Shown here: piece by piece, positions 1-12,430 of the stretch | Position numbering within the stretch: the stretch's first letter is position 1 | How the letters are laid out: the number at the start of each line of letters is the position of its first letter | From: Odiellus spinosus | Lineage: Eukaryota; Arthropoda; Arachnida; Opiliones; Phalangiidae | NCBI GenBank assembly: GCA_963920705.1 | Contig: OY987233.1 | Coordinates: 11,395,459 to 11,459,458 of the forward strand | Length of the DNA stretch: 64,000 nt | Direction: 5' to 3' | Program-made: the position numbers and the translations under genes | The notes under the pieces: model-generated | What the model saw: only the letters and a program-made list of their open reading frames with translations | What the model was told of the DNA's origin: nothing | The model's database searches: none

Positions 1-180
1 CCCCTCTTTCGGCCGTTGTTTCGATCCAAAAAAGAGCATTTTGAAGTAATTTCAAAAATCACGTTTTTTTATCAAACAATGGAATTACGACAATTAACGA
101 TAATCAGGGGTTGGATCTAATCTTTCGAGTTCTCAGTCATTGAAACGAAAGACATAACTAAAATTACATTGAAAGGCGTG
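1..180 (+). repeat. Left copy of a diverged direct repeat flanking the NRF gene
   Basis: This stretch matches 6571-6760 in the same orientation. Shared blocks in the same order include GCCGTTGTTT, GAAGTAATTTC, TTATCAAACAAT, GATCTAATCT, CTCAGTCA and GAAACGAAA. The matches are separated by substitutions and small indels, so the copies are old. Since the right copy lies upstream of the minus-strand NRF gene, the left copy is in the position expected for the upstream region of a second gene copy just outside the window. That is inference; the similarity itself is visible. Confidence 0.7.
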
Positions 181-430
181 ATAATTGCGAGCTTATCTAA
201 TTTAGTGTCGTGACTTTTCACGAACTCCATTGAATGTAAATTACGCGGTAAATTGAGTACCTTATTCTTCTAAACAAAGAAATAACCCAATACGCGTGTT
301 GACGTCATAGTCTTTTAGCCCCTAATTTTAGCTTCAAGCCATTTTGGTTTTTTCACCATTAAGGACATGAACTAACGAACAGTGGTGTTGGAAATAAATT
401 ATTATTATAAATAAGAACAAATTTAAATAA

Positions 431-436
431 TTTATT
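431..436 (-). other. Polyadenylation signal AATAAA for the NRF-like gene
   Basis: On the minus strand an AATAAA hexamer lies about 75 bases beyond the stop codon at 510-512, a normal distance for a short 3' UTR. No other gene end is nearby. Confidence 0.55.
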
Positions 437-509
437 GCTAAAGTTCTATCAAAACTTAAAACCAATGATATCACAGTTATTAACGTATATTTTGGTAGTA
501 CGAAGAGTT

Positions 510-3500
510 TCATTGGCTGGTAGGAGTGCCTTTAATAAACTTTTCTAGTTTAATGACTGGCGCCTCGAACAATAATGTTGTCACGAAAGCCAACGCGTAA
601 GTCAAAACCGTGAAACCCAAATAATGAACAGCCTTAAATAAAATAGTACACGGATAATTAGTCTTTAATATTGATGGGACGAGGATATCGTTTAACTTAC
701 CACGAAGGTACCGGAAACGTAGGCCGGTCGCCTCAAGGTTAGATAGTAAAAATATATGACTAAAGGATGCGTCAAATAGGCGCAATAAGTTAGACGACTG
801 AGCGGAAACCAGAGTTTCCAGGATAGGAACTTATCTACCGGTCCACCGTGTCCCGTTAGACAAGCGAAAATAACCCAGGCAACCGTTAAGGACCAGGCTG
901 ATCGGGCTAAACTGTTGTAAAAAGCGCTCGTTGTCAGACTGACGTGGGCGTTGTATAATCCGTACACGTCCGTCAAACTTAAGGCGATGGCTCCTGACCA
1001 GATAATGATTTGTAAATTCTAAACGTTTTGATTATAAATGGTTAGGTTAAACAAATGCCGCCCAACAACTAGCGAGTTAAATTTTGATATAATTTACCCT
1101 TGAAAGAAATTTTTGAGCTCCTTTCATCTCCAAGTATAAGGCCCCTAAGAGACAACCGATCAAATATGGTCCGATTCTGGTCCATGGCTTGTCATAAATC
1201 TTGTCAAATTCTTGGTACTGACTGAAAGTAATTGACGGATTCATTATCACCGGATTCGGAAAGTACCCAAATATGTCTTTTCTTTAAGAATTTAAAGTTA
1301 CTTACGCGGCTTCAGCGTCTTTGGCATCATTATCATTTCCCAATCCTTCAAACATAATTGGTAGATTTTGTACCACGGTTATGGTTAGAGTAGCGATCCA
1401 AGACGAGACCAGTAGGGCCAGAATAATCGCCAGACCAATATAACGATGTTTTCTCCTAGGGCTTTGTACGAAATGAAACAGAAATAAGTTACACTAAGGT
1501 TTAAGGAAAGCAAGTACTGTAGAGGAATACAGGCAGGATGTATGTAACGCAACCCTAGATTACCAACCTCTTAAGCAAGACCAAGAATATGGGACTGATT
1601 AGAAAGAATTGCATGTCGTTCGATAAATACCACGACCATCCAATGCACTAGAAATTATTAAATTTAATTTATTCTATAAATCAAATTACGTTAAACCTTG
1701 GTGTTATCAGAAGGAGATAATAACGGAAGTGTCACGCTTAGTATCCATTCTTAATACTTGAATTTTGTTCGTTGAATTTTCTACTGTATGCGCAGTCGCT
1801 CCCGCTTCCCAGTTATGTTAGAATTAAAAAAAGAAATAAAAACTTTCTTCGGGGGGGGGGGGGGGGGTGTATCTCCTTATGATATTATCTATAGCAATTG
1901 TACCATTTCAGTCACTGAGAAAAAATTATTGATGTAAAGTAAATTTTTCCACCAATTTTTGGTGCACAAATTGGTCTGTTGGTCTTGGTAGTGCCAATAT
2001 GGTCCATCCCCGATAAAATTGAATAAGGTACCGAAGGCAAACACGACCATCATGTACGCTGGAGTTAACCTGACAAAATAGGATTCAAAACATACATACA
2101 AAATCGACACATAATTTTTTCCCCCAATTTGATAAAAGAACTGGTTGAATTTCTAGCTGTTTTTCTATTATTAAGTTTATACTAATGACTCGAATGACGT
2201 CATAAGTACCGGTCAAAATTAAACATACCTAATAAATCTGTGAAGGTAGAATGTTGGTAATTTTCGAGCGGTAAATTTGGAACGATCTTTCAAGAAAATA
2301 TAAGTTAACAGAAATCCACTGCAAAGAAAAATTTACAAATTATAAATACCACTCCTATAGATTATGAAAAGTTTTGGAAATTGAACACGTTTCGTGTAGT
2401 TAGCTTCTACAATGCTTTGGTCACTTGGCTACGCGTTCTAATTTCAGTATATCAAAATATATATATCAATATATAACCTTAGTAAGAAGAAAGTGTCCAC
2501 GGAAAAAGTAGCATTCGAAATGGCTTGAAAAGGCCAAGTGTTGAAGGAGTGAAGCATGTCCACGATGTTACCAAATTGGGCCATACCAAATACGTAGGTG
2601 TGACCCAAAATAACCCAAGTAATACTGATGAATCGAATACCGTGAAGGCAAGTCAATTGACCCGGTCGGTCGGTCGTGTCCAGTATCGCGGATCCATTTT
2701 GCAGAGCCGAAAAACAAAGTAGAAATTCTCCCGCTTCAAGTTGAAGTTTAACATTAGTAAAACAAATACGGTTTATCCTGGGCCTTTTAGCAATGGACAC
2801 TATCATACTAGAATACCGCGTAAACTTAATCTAACCTCTATATCGATGGTGTGGTATTTGAACCAGAGTAGTAGTGTCATTTTCGATCTCTTGATTGGTT
2901 GTCTTTTCGTGTTTTCTCGCGGTTTCAACTTCCGTGGTCGATTCCTCCGTGTTTTCAATTGATTGGGTGTTAGTGAAGTTGATGGGCAAAGAATCGACGC
3001 TTTTGTAGAATCTCGAATACAAATCGTATCCGGTTGCCAATAAGGTCAAGGCAAAGGTGAAACCAATTACCACACTATTCGTGGAAGAAAATTTCGAAAT
3101 TAGATTCCAGGCTTAGGCGAGAAAACTAGGTTTTTAGGTTTAGCCAGGGACACTGTAGATGAACTTACGCGCATATGATGGCCGCTGTGCTTAAGGGAAC
3201 ATCTTCGGGTAAACAGTTAAATGAAAGTTCCGGTAATTTCTTGACGTAATTCCTCACAATTGGAATCTTATCTAAAAATATCATTACAAACAAATGTTAG
3301 GGATATTTCTTGTAAGATAAAAACCAAATTGAATTGTTATTATATATTCTTATCAAGTATCCTACTTAGAAAACTTATAATCGCGCTGTTGTCGTCGTTC
3401 AATTCCTTAGTGTCGCAAGAATTAGGCACGCAAATGGCAGTCTGAATTGCAGTATCACTCTGAAATCAGAATTGAAAACGTATTTTTTTTAATGGACAAT

Positions 3501-4219
3501 CTTGAAAGATTGAGATACTCGTTTTCCTCCTATTGTATCACTCTGCCTCACCTCATTACGCAAACCACACGAGAAAACCTTTCTTTTCGATGAAAAAATA
3601 AGAATTAAATAATCAATCTAACCTTCCCAACTTTGATGTTAAGAAAACAAAATCTTCCTTTGAATCCCTTGGGGAATAGCCTCGTCTTCGGGGCCTGGAA
3701 ACTTCGACATTCGTCGTAATTACCGGTCCAAACGACATCTCCTTTCATTAGACCACTCGGCGGTTTGCCGTAAGAATCAATCACTGCGTTAAAAATTAAT
3801 TATATAATTTAAAAATCATTACTTAATTCCGTAAAGGACCTGAAAGTATTTTAGCGGGAAATTAACTTACGTGGAAATACCCATTTATTGGTGAGGGAAA
3901 ATCCGAGATTGACCAGATCGGTATTACACGGAGTAACTGGTATTTTGTCTGTTTGATTACCGTGATGTTTGGGAAATAGGCGTCTTAGCGACGGTATCGC
4001 TATTCCCCATCCCGGGTTTCTAAGCATCAGTTTCCTGATCGCCGTATCAGTTTTGTTCAATGGTTCGACCAGTTGTTGCAAGAAGTCCTCCGAATCATAC
4101 ACATTTTCAATTTGGTTTTCGGCGGAATTACAGATTACCATTAGACTCGCGATAATTACGAAAGTAATTGTACTCTCGTAGTTCTGGAGTTTATGGATAC
4201 TTAACACCTTCATGATCAC
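510..4219 (-). CDS. NRF-6-like membrane acyltransferase, 13 coding exons
   Basis: Exons in coding order: 4219-3871, 3783-3623, 3441-3366, 3271-3169, 3074-2836, 2733-2478, 2318-2229, 2069-1904, 1647-1568, 1461-1306, 1281-1098, 1018-701, 632-510. All introns are GT-AG, all phases agree, and the sum is 2301 bases (766 residues plus stop). Residues 1 to about 35 form a signal peptide (MIMKVLSIHKLQNYESTITF, then a hydrophobic stretch). The luminal NRF domain follows, with LIDSYGKPPSG, WTGNYDECRSF, AICVPNSCD and NCLPEDVPLS. The first membrane segment lies near residue 235. The acyltransferase-3 region begins near residue 316 with CLHGIRF and ILGH (His354 the likely key histidine). It continues through LPTFYLHRFIRLTPAY, WYLSNDMQFFLISP, DKPWTRIGPYLIG and RLTYCAYLTHP to a short lysine-containing tail. 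Family members are multi-pass proteins linked to lipid handling or drug and yolk uptake in nematodes; the substrate here is unknown. Start: 4219 is the first in-frame ATG, and a second lies at 4213. An acceptor-like TTGCAG ten bases upstream may mark a 5' UTR intron. No broken exon is seen. Confidence 0.93.
1851..1867. repeat. (G)17 homopolymer in an NRF intron
   Basis: An uninterrupted run of 17 G lies in the intron between the exons ending at 1904 and starting at 1647. Similar long G or C runs occur at 10922-10937, 23381-23393, 23486-23502 and 28582-28594, which is striking in an AT-rich window. Confidence 0.9.
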
Positions 4220-4259
4220 TGAGCTGCAATTATAAGTTTAAAGTAATTGTTTTGAAAAT

Positions 4260-6069
4260 CAGGGTTGCCACAGGTCAGGGAAAACAGGAGAAAGTCAGGG
4301 AATTTTAAGATACTTTAAAAAGTCAGGGAATTTTAAGATACTTTAAAAAGTCAGGGAATTTTAAGATACTTTAAAAAGTCAGGGAATTTTAAGATACTTT
4401 AAAAAGTCAGGGAATTTTAAGATACTTTAAAAAGTCAGGGAATTTTAAGATACTTTAAAAAGTCAGGGAATTTTAAGATACTTTAAAAAGTCAGGGAATT
4501 TTAAGATACTTTAAAAAGTCAGGGAATTTTAAGATACTTTAAAAAGTCAGGGAATTTTAAGATACTTTAAAAAGTCAGGGAATTTTAAGATACTTTAAAA
4601 AGTCAGGGAATTTTAAGATACTTTAAAAAGTCAGGGAATTTTAAGATACTTTAAAAAGTCAGGGAATTTTAAGATACTTTAAAAAGTCAGGGAATTTTAA
4701 GATACTTTAAAAAGTCAGGGAATTTTAAGATACTTTAAAAAGTCAGGGAATTTTAAGATACTTTAAAAAGTCAGGGAATTTTAAGATACTTTAAAAAGTC
4801 AGGGAATTTTAAGATACTTTAAAAAGTCAGGGAATTTTAAGATACTTTAAAAAGTCAGGGAATTTTAAGATACTTTAAAAAGTCAGGGAATTTTAAGATA
4901 CTTTAAAAAGTCAGGGAATTTTAAGATACTTTAAAAAGTCAGGGAATTTTAAGATACTTTAAAAAGTCAGGGAATTTTAAGATACTTTAAAAAGTCAGGG
5001 AATTTTAAGATACTTTAAAAAGTCAGGGAATTTTAAGATACTTTAAAAAGTCAGGGAATTTTAAGATACTTTAAAAAGTCAGGGAATTTTAAGATACTTT
5101 AAAAAGTCAGGGAATTTTAAGATACTTTAAAAAGTCAGGGAATTTTAAGATACTTTAAAAAGTCAGGGAATTTTAAGATACTTTAAAAAGTCAGGGAATT
5201 TTAAGATACTTTAAAAAGTCAGGGAATTTTAAGATACTTTAAAAAGTCAGGGAATTTTAAGATACTTTAAAAAGTCAGGGAATTTTAAGATACTTTAAAA
5301 AGTCAGGGAATTTTAAGATACTTTAAAAAGTCAGGGAATTTTAAGATACTTTAAAAAGTCAGGGAATTTTAAGATACTTTAAAAAGTCAGGGAATTTTAA
5401 GATACTTTAAAAAGTCAGGGAATTTTAAGATACTTTAAAAAGTCAGGGAATTTTAAGATACTTTAAAAAGTCAGGGAATTTTAAGATACTTTAAAAAGTC
5501 AGGGAATTTTAAGATACTTTAAAAAGTCAGGGAATTTTAAGATACTTTAAAAAGTCAGGGAATTTTAAGATACTTTAAAAAGTCAGGGAATTTTAAGATA
5601 CTTTAAAAAGTCAGGGAATTTTAAGATACTTTAAAAAGTCAGGGAATTTTAAGATACTTTAAAAAGTCAGGGAATTTTAAGATACTTTAAAAAGTCAGGG
5701 AATTTTAAGATACTTTAAAAAGTCAGGGAATTTTAAGATACTTTAAAAAGTCAGGGAATTTTAAGATACTTTAAAAAGTCAGGGAATTTTAAGATACTTT
5801 AAAAAGTCAGGGAATTTTAAGATACTTTAAAAAGTCAGGGAATTTTAAGATACTTTAAAAAGTCAGGGAATTTTAAGATACTTTAAAAAGTCAGGGAATT
5901 TTAAGATACTTTAAAAAGTCAGGGAATTTTAAGATACTTTAAAAAGTCAGGGAATTTTAAGATACTTTAAAAAGTCAGGGAATTTTAAGATACTTTAAAA
6001 AGTCAGGGAATTTTAAGATACTTTAAAAAGTCAGGGAATTTTAAGATCTTTCAAGAAGCCAGGAAATAA
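4260..6069 (+). repeat. 28-bp minisatellite inside a truncated transposon-like element
   Basis: The element starts with CAGGGTTGCCACAGGTCAGG at 4260. A 28-bp unit, GTCAGGGAATTTTAAGATAC plus TTTAAAAA, then repeats from about 4293 to 6045, roughly 63 near-identical copies. It ends with TTTCAAGAAGCCAGGAAAT. The same start and the same post-array sequence occur in the element at 57281-57919, whose unit is 29 bp. The inverted right end CTGTGGCAACCCTG found there is not present here, so this copy appears right-truncated. The array starts about 40 bases upstream of the NRF start codon, so it lies in the promoter or a 5' UTR intron. Confidence 0.92.
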
Positions 6070-6965
6070 GTTCGTGGTTTATTAAACTAATTATTATAAT
6101 TAACGCCGAGGTTAGAATTAGCCTTAGTCAAGTCAATACGTAATCTAATTACAATAACTTAGGCTAAATTAACTAAAAGTAGCTAAAACTTAACAGTTAC
6201 GTTTGTTTTATCGAATATATATTAAGCCTTGGCCAATGAATAAATTTGAAATTGGACACTAGGGGTATTTTTATCACGTGATCGAAACAAGTTGGAGGAT
6301 TTAACTCCCTACTAAACATGCAATTTTTAATTGCCATAATTAAACTTATATCCAATAATAATATTACAGCTATATAAAATATGTTTTTAAATATTCGTAA
6401 ATCAAAATGATTTAGTAAGGGTATAATTCCTGTTTTCTTAGATAACACTTATCTCCAACGCTTGAAGAAAAACTTGTTTTATCGTAAGAAATATGTCAGT
6501 AAAACGTACACACGTACGCTACGACCTAGTGAAAGATTTCGAATACATCGTACCTTATAAAGTTTTCCTCCTCCTTCAGCCGTTGTTTTAATCCGTTAAA
6601 GACCGATTTATAACGAAGTAATTTCCGAAATCATCGCAGTTTTATCAAACAATACGATTGTGACATTTTATAACAACTGCTGGTTAGATCTAATCTGATG
6701 CTCAGTCACCGAAACGAAATTCAGAAATATAACTATAATTAACGCGGCTACTATTACAAGGTTATATCTTCTCTCTACTAGGGATTCAAAGAAACACTGC
6801 TCAATAAAATTGTATGGTTAGCTGAGCTTTAATAGCGATAACAGGGGACGAGTAAATAGTGTGAAAGTTTCACGTGACCAGATAAAAGAGGGCGTTAAAC
6901 TCAGTGAAGGTTTTTAAAGGCTTACAATAGTTTTTTTTTTCGTGAATTTACATATTTGTTTTTAA
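6070..6965. other. Intergenic stretch upstream of the NRF gene
   Basis: No gene is recognised. An open frame at 6197-6448 (minus) resembles no family I know and is AT-rich. A minus-strand CTTTATAA at about 6556-6563 is TATA-like and could belong to a distal NRF promoter if the gene has a 5' UTR exon here; this is weak. The repeat at 6571-6760 is listed separately. Confidence 0.4.
6571..6760 (+). repeat. Right copy of the direct repeat flanking the NRF gene
   Basis: Diverged copy of 1-180 in the same orientation. See that entry for the shared blocks. It lies 2.4 kb upstream of the NRF start codon, beyond the minisatellite. Confidence 0.7.
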
Positions 6966-7749
6966 AGGGAGAATGCAACCTAACAACAAGTGATTTTTTT
7001 ATCGATTCCTTATTGTTTAAATAGGCCTAATCCACTACTGAAAATATTTATAAACAAATATTAAACTAGAAATAAATTTAAAACTTACCCTAAAAATAGG
7101 CTCAGCGAGATTCATGGAGGTCCTGATTTCCTCGCGTGTATGGTTTAGCCATAGCCTCCTCGATCACGCGCTTCGGCTGCGCTCGCGCTATAGAAGCCCC
7201 GGCAAAGAAAAAAATTAACATGTGTTTGAGAGAATAAATGGGAAATTAAAACTCCCCCAAAAGACGGCGCGAAAAAGCACTAAAATGTAGGGGGGAAAAG
7301 TCGAGGGGAGAAACAAATTCTTGTCTAAAGTTTTAAATTTACGCTCCAGCTTCCTGATTTTTTAACCACATCTAATTAAGTATGTACGGATAATTTACAA
7401 ATTAATTCAAAGCCTTTGAGAATTACAGATTTGGCGTTAATAATTGTTGAAACTAGCGAACCTATTATTTTTCTTTACTGACGGAGCTTTTTGCGGTTTG
7501 CACCTATTGCGCGGGGTTCTTTTTAAATCTAAAGCCTTGATCCATTAACACAGGCACTGCAGTCACGCTGTAGATGCTATTTATAAACTTACATTCTAAT
7601 TTCACCCTCTGATTTGATTTTTATTCTATGACAATATACTATTTTACTCAAAAACAAGTGTTAAAATTAATAAGGTTGCAATTGTGAGAATTGATAAGAG
7701 AGAGAAATTACTAAATTTTGAAGCCGGGTAATAGGCCTTATTATAAAAT

Positions 7750-7965
7750 AATCTTGGAAACGAATAAAAGAACCGTTAAAAAGCACCCGTTTGTATTGAA
7801 GATGGTCCCTTTTTTCAAGGCTGGTACAAAGTGTAGGATTTTCTATACTTTTTCCAGCATTGAAACTAACAAAAAGAGCCGTTAAATAGAACTCGTTTAT
7901 ACGGAAGATGGGAATTTTTTCAAGGTTGAGACGTAGTCGGAATTTATGTTATCGTCTATTCGGGA
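7750..7965 (+). repeat. Two-copy diverged tandem duplication, about 105 bp
   Basis: Two adjacent blocks share the order AAAGARCCGTTAAA, CTCGTTT or CCCGTTT, GAAGATGG and TTTTTTCAAGG. They lie inside the 6966-9145 element and contain no reading frame of note. Confidence 0.55.
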
Positions 7966-8345
7966 CAACTCGGTTTTCAAACCACTCTTCCCTGTTTCGG
8001 CGCGAAAATCTAAATACGGCGGTCTTCTCTTGTCTTTTCGTAGGATACAGTTGTCTAAAACTTTTGAGAGCTCTATGATGGGTATTTATTTCCTAGTAGT
8101 ACATCACATTCTTGTACACTAACTTGTAAGAAATCCCTTAATATTTTCGTAAACAATAGCATTGTGGAATGAGAGTCCCCAAATAATTTGAGATTCTCTT
8201 TAAATTTAAAACATTCACCACCACCTTAACCTATAATCAATATGTTGTAAAAAATATATTTATAAAACTATACCAATATAAGATTGCCCCGAACAACATT
8301 TTTTCCAAACCTAGTTATTTAATCTAATCTAGGGTTGTAAGGCGA

Positions 8346-8722
8346 AATAGTTCCCTAACCAGATTTCGTAATTTTAGGGTGATAAATTTAAATTAAAAAT
8401 TAATTATCAATGTAAGGTGGTAGCGTGTAAGTTGTGAAATTTTGGGAGAGAAGTTTTTTTGCCGTTTTCAAAACGCCATACATAGTTATTTAACTATAAT
8501 GAGAGTATATTAACACTAATCTATTATCATTATAGTTAAATACCTATTTATGGCATTTGGAAAATGGCAGGAAAACTTCTCTCCCAAAATTTAAAAACTT
8601 ACCCGAGTTAATGATTGAAGCACGCGGTAAAGCTTTGCACACGCTACAATCTTACGTTGATATTTAATTTTTTACTTAAAAACTAATCACCCTAAAATTA
8701 TGAAACCTGGTTAGGGAGATAA
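8346..8722. repeat. Nested palindrome inside the TTAA element
   Basis: The left arm runs from about 8346 to 8512 and the right arm from about 8523 to 8722 on the opposite strand, with only about 10 bases between. Matching parts include CCCTAACCAG with CTGGTTAGGG, ATTTTAGGGTGAT with ATCACCCTAAAAT, and ATTTTGGGAGAGAAG with CTTCTCTCCCAAAAT. It is probably a separate foldback element that inserted into the larger one. Confidence 0.75.
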
Positions 8723-9149
8723 AATAAACTAATTTGCAAAACATATATTTTAATTGTGGCTTTTAAAAATCATTAAAGACCTGAAAAGGGCAAAACCCTT
8801 CAAATTTGGTCAGTTTCCCCCCCTTTGAGACGTGCATCAGTTTGGGGGAGTTTTGTAAATCTCGAGAATTCATTTATTCGCGATTTTCGGCCGATTGCCG
8901 GGCTTCTATAGCGCGAGCGCAGCCGAAGCGCGTGATCGAGGAGGCTATGGTCTAGCGAACAATCGCACGCGACTGTAAGTCTCAGGATCTCCATGAATCC
9001 CGCTAAGCCTATTTTTCGGTTAATTAAGTTTTAAATTTATTTCTAGTTTAATATTTGTATTCTAAACTTTTTATCTGAGGATTAGGCCTCTTTAAACAAT
9101 AAGGAATCAATAAAAAATCACTTGTAATTAGGTTGCATTCTCCCTTTAA

Positions 9150-12100
9150 AGGGTTAGTTAAATCTGACGCATCTATGGTCTCGAAAACTTAAGGAAAATA
9201 ATAATTATATAACTGTCAGTTGATATGTTAGAAAGAAACTGCAAAAATATAGCCAATTTAAAGTAGAAGAAAAAATTAAAGTTAAATTACAAATTGTAGT
9301 CGAGGGGTTTCAACTGTCGAATTTTTATTTTTAGCTCGCGTAATCAATATCACCTTAGATCACTAATAAAGGCTCTAAAGCCTTTATTATTTCCTTATTT
9401 TAGTCTCGGTTTAGGTTGAGCAGGAAGTATTTTAATTGTTAGACATTGAGATGGAAATTGGCTTTCTAAGTCTCGGAAGTAAATTTTATCTTGAATTGGC
9501 AACGCTATTAAAGCTAGGCAATTCTTTTAATCTATATTATTGAGATATAGTTAAAGCCTATCTTCTTAAGCGTAGGCAACTTGTGGTGAAATTTAGTCCT
9601 AATTGCGTGGCTGCTAATGTATGGTAAAGTTCTTTGAAGTTTATTTTATCTAAAGAGGTAATGAAACGTATTTTTTATTTACCTCAATTTTTCCAAAAGT
9701 CAGAATTATACGATATTTAGCTTTTAACCCCCATTTTTGCGCTTTTATAATTATCCCAAATAATATAGCTTATTTTTAACGTTAAGTAAGGTTCTTTTGG
9801 CCCTGTACCGTGTATCTCTTTACTTTATTTCTCCAGAGGTAAAAGTTACACAAAAATTTTACTTTTAAAGAATTTTTCTTTAAAGTAGGCGTTTGTTTTA
9901 TTTTTAAATTTATGTTCTTGAAAGTTTAAGTTAGACCCTGGCTAAAACTCGGGATATAAACGTCTTCCTAGTTGTATTCGGAGCGAAGGGAGTGTTGGAG
10001 GTCTGGGTGGGAGAGAAGAATTAGAATTCCAAATGAAGTGGCAATTAATAGTAGGAAACTGAGGCCCAAATTTCGGAGGGAAAGTTAAAGCGGGTTGGGG
10101 GACGTGAGGGGCTACCCGACTTTCTCCCCTCAAATCTTATAAAAGCCTCCGAAATAAATGAGGTGTGAAAATCTTGAAAAGCGAACCAGTTTTGTAACCC
10201 TCTCAACCACTACTCGCCTAGAAGGCGACTAATTAAATGCACGAACCTCATAACCGACTTAAAGGCTCCAAATTGATTTCACCAATCATTTCGATCAAAA
10301 TATAACGCCTTCCAATGAAATTTGAGTATCGCAAAGTGACCCAATTTCCTATAATTCAAAATATTTCTTAAATTGTCCCAAATTTCTTCTAAGGAGTGTT
10401 TTTAATAACACTGTTTTTATATTTTTAAAATTTGAGAAATAATCCCATTGTTACCTTGGTATTAGTTAGTTCCTTCTCGCTCGTGTTCCCGACCGACATA
10501 CAGACAGACAGACACTATTACCTAGAGAATTATTAGTTTTGATTATTACCACCCTTTTACGGCGTATTTAAAAATATTAAATCAATTTGATAATTTCCCC
10601 GGCTGAAAGCTAGTTTAAATGAAGCCAGATTTAGTTGAAAATCTTGCCGGATTTGTCGTAGTTACCTGATATTGTCCGTTAAAATGGAACCCGCTGAGTT
10701 TTCTATTGATTTCCTTTCGACGAGAGAGAACGGGGAATGTCTTCGAAAGAGTAAATTTAATTAATGAAAATCTAAGGAAACGCGATTGGGAAGTTGGGGC
10801 GAAGTGTTCTTTCCTGGCGCCCCATCTACCGCCCAACCTGCCCCCTCTCTCGTCTAGCCCACGATCTAGCCCCACCAAGAACTGATGTGTTTATAAGAAA
10901 ATCAATATATTGGCCAGCTACGGGGGGGGGGGGGGGGTTACTAAGAGATGGTTCAAAGCCCGAACTAGAAATCTAGAATTATAAGGGGGTGGGCAAATAC
11001 CCCTCGCCCACCCTTACCTCGCAACGTCTTACCCTGAATAATCTCTTCCTTCAAGGATTCAAAGTTTTTTTTTTTTTTTTATCTTAAAATGATTTTATTT
11101 TTGGAGGGATACTGAACCCCCTTAGATTTATTTAACTTGTATATTGTTTGTAAAATCTGGAAAAACCCCAAATATTTGGAAATACCATTGAATTGCATCA
11201 AGATCAGATAAATTTGTTTTTATTATGATTTTATTTCCCAAAAGTTTGGTGCATTCGCAAATTTTAGTGAAAATTCCTTGGAAAAACCTTTGAAAATTTG
11301 GGGAAGTGTTTTTTAAGTGTTGTACCAAGCCTTCTGTCGTGATCCCGTATTAAGAGTGTCGGCACACCGTGTTATTTCCCTATTCGAATTAATAAGACCA
11401 AATGCGTGCTACTGCCGATACCCTATAGAGATCCATCTGATGGTCAAACGTTTAGAGAAATTTGAAATTAAAGAAACAAAAATTAACTTATTTGAATTAA
11501 ACCATTGTTACGTTTCACTATCCCTTGATATAGGTAAAAATGTACGTTGCATAAGCCTCGAAAATTGGAGGCTTTAATAGGTTATTAAAGGCGATATTCC
11601 GTACCTTTCAAGCCTGCAACCGTAATAATAGAGCTCGTTAAAATTTGGGCAAAGTTTTCTTAAGGATAAACTCGTTTCTTTATACCCTTAAAAATAAATT
11701 TTATCATTTTTTTCCAAAACCAATATTATTCTTTAACTAGGGTTTAAGGCTATGCTTATATTTCAACTTAATTTGACTGTACACTGGAATCTAGACACCC
11801 CCATTTATCTATAATGCAAATAATAGTAGAAATAACGCGTATAGTTTCCTAGGCGCTGAGAATTATTTTATAATCTTAGGTAATGAAAATCTCTCGAAAA
11901 TGGTCGTTAAAAATATGTTCTATATTTTCGCTTCCAACTTTAAAAGGAACCTAAGTTAGCGTGGGAAAGAGGCGTCCAATTTTGCTTATTCAAACCCCCT
12001 TTTTAGATTGAAAAATCTAAAATTTATTTCCAAAATATGATCATAAGTGTATTAAAGCTCTAAGTAGGTTAATTTTAACTCCTTCGCCGCTATCACGATA

Positions 12101-12430
12101 TATCTGAGATAGGGCTTAGGAACGCGTCATTCGCGTACTTGGAGGCTGTAATTTACTTAAGTATATACTTATGTATATATAAAAGTGGAAATTTAAACAA
12201 GAAAAATGGAAATTTTTATTTACAGTTCAATATAGGCGTATATTTAAACATAGAAAAATATTATAGTATTATTGTAACGTAGATTAAGTCAGAGATGACG
12301 TCACTAACATTATTGATATAAACGCCGTTGAGATTAGAATTCCAAATTCGGATGATATACTGAAAAACACATGTAAATTAATATGGTTAATGGTAAAAAT
12401 GATATATTGAAGAGGGTTAGTTCTATTAGT
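9150..12430. other. Gene-free stretch between the TTAA element and the next gene
   Basis: I see no recognisable gene. Short open frames (9942-10133, 10615-10878, 11128-11328, 11317-11577) have no family signature. A (G)16 run sits at 10922-10937. The segment 10755-10800 with AACGCGATTGGGAA matches a dispersed motif near 60545-60580 and 62826-62870, and AATCAATATATTGG at about 10900 has a relative at about 60670. Confidence 0.5.
12215..12220 (-). other. Possible polyadenylation signal for the secreted-protein gene
   Basis: A minus-strand AATAAA lies about 211 bases past the stop codon of the gene ending at 12431. It is the nearest good hexamer I found downstream. Confidence 0.35.

Larger units (their letters stand above)
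6966..9145. mobile_element. 2.18-kb element with about 240-bp inverted ends and TTAA flanks
   Basis: The left end AGGGAGAATGCAACCTAACA is preceded by TTAA (6962-6965). The right end is its reverse complement followed by TTAA (9146-9149). The inverted similarity runs inward for about 240 bases to a GC-rich block with GCGCTTCGGCTGCGCTCGCG, at about 7170 and again inverted at about 8915. A 4-bp TTAA target duplication is typical of piggyBac-type movers, but no transposase frame is present, so this would be non-autonomous. The interior holds a duplicated block at 7750-7965 and a palindrome at 8346-8722. Shorter relatives lacking the interior lie at 15423-15858, 16744-17072 and 59830-60256. Confidence 0.8.
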
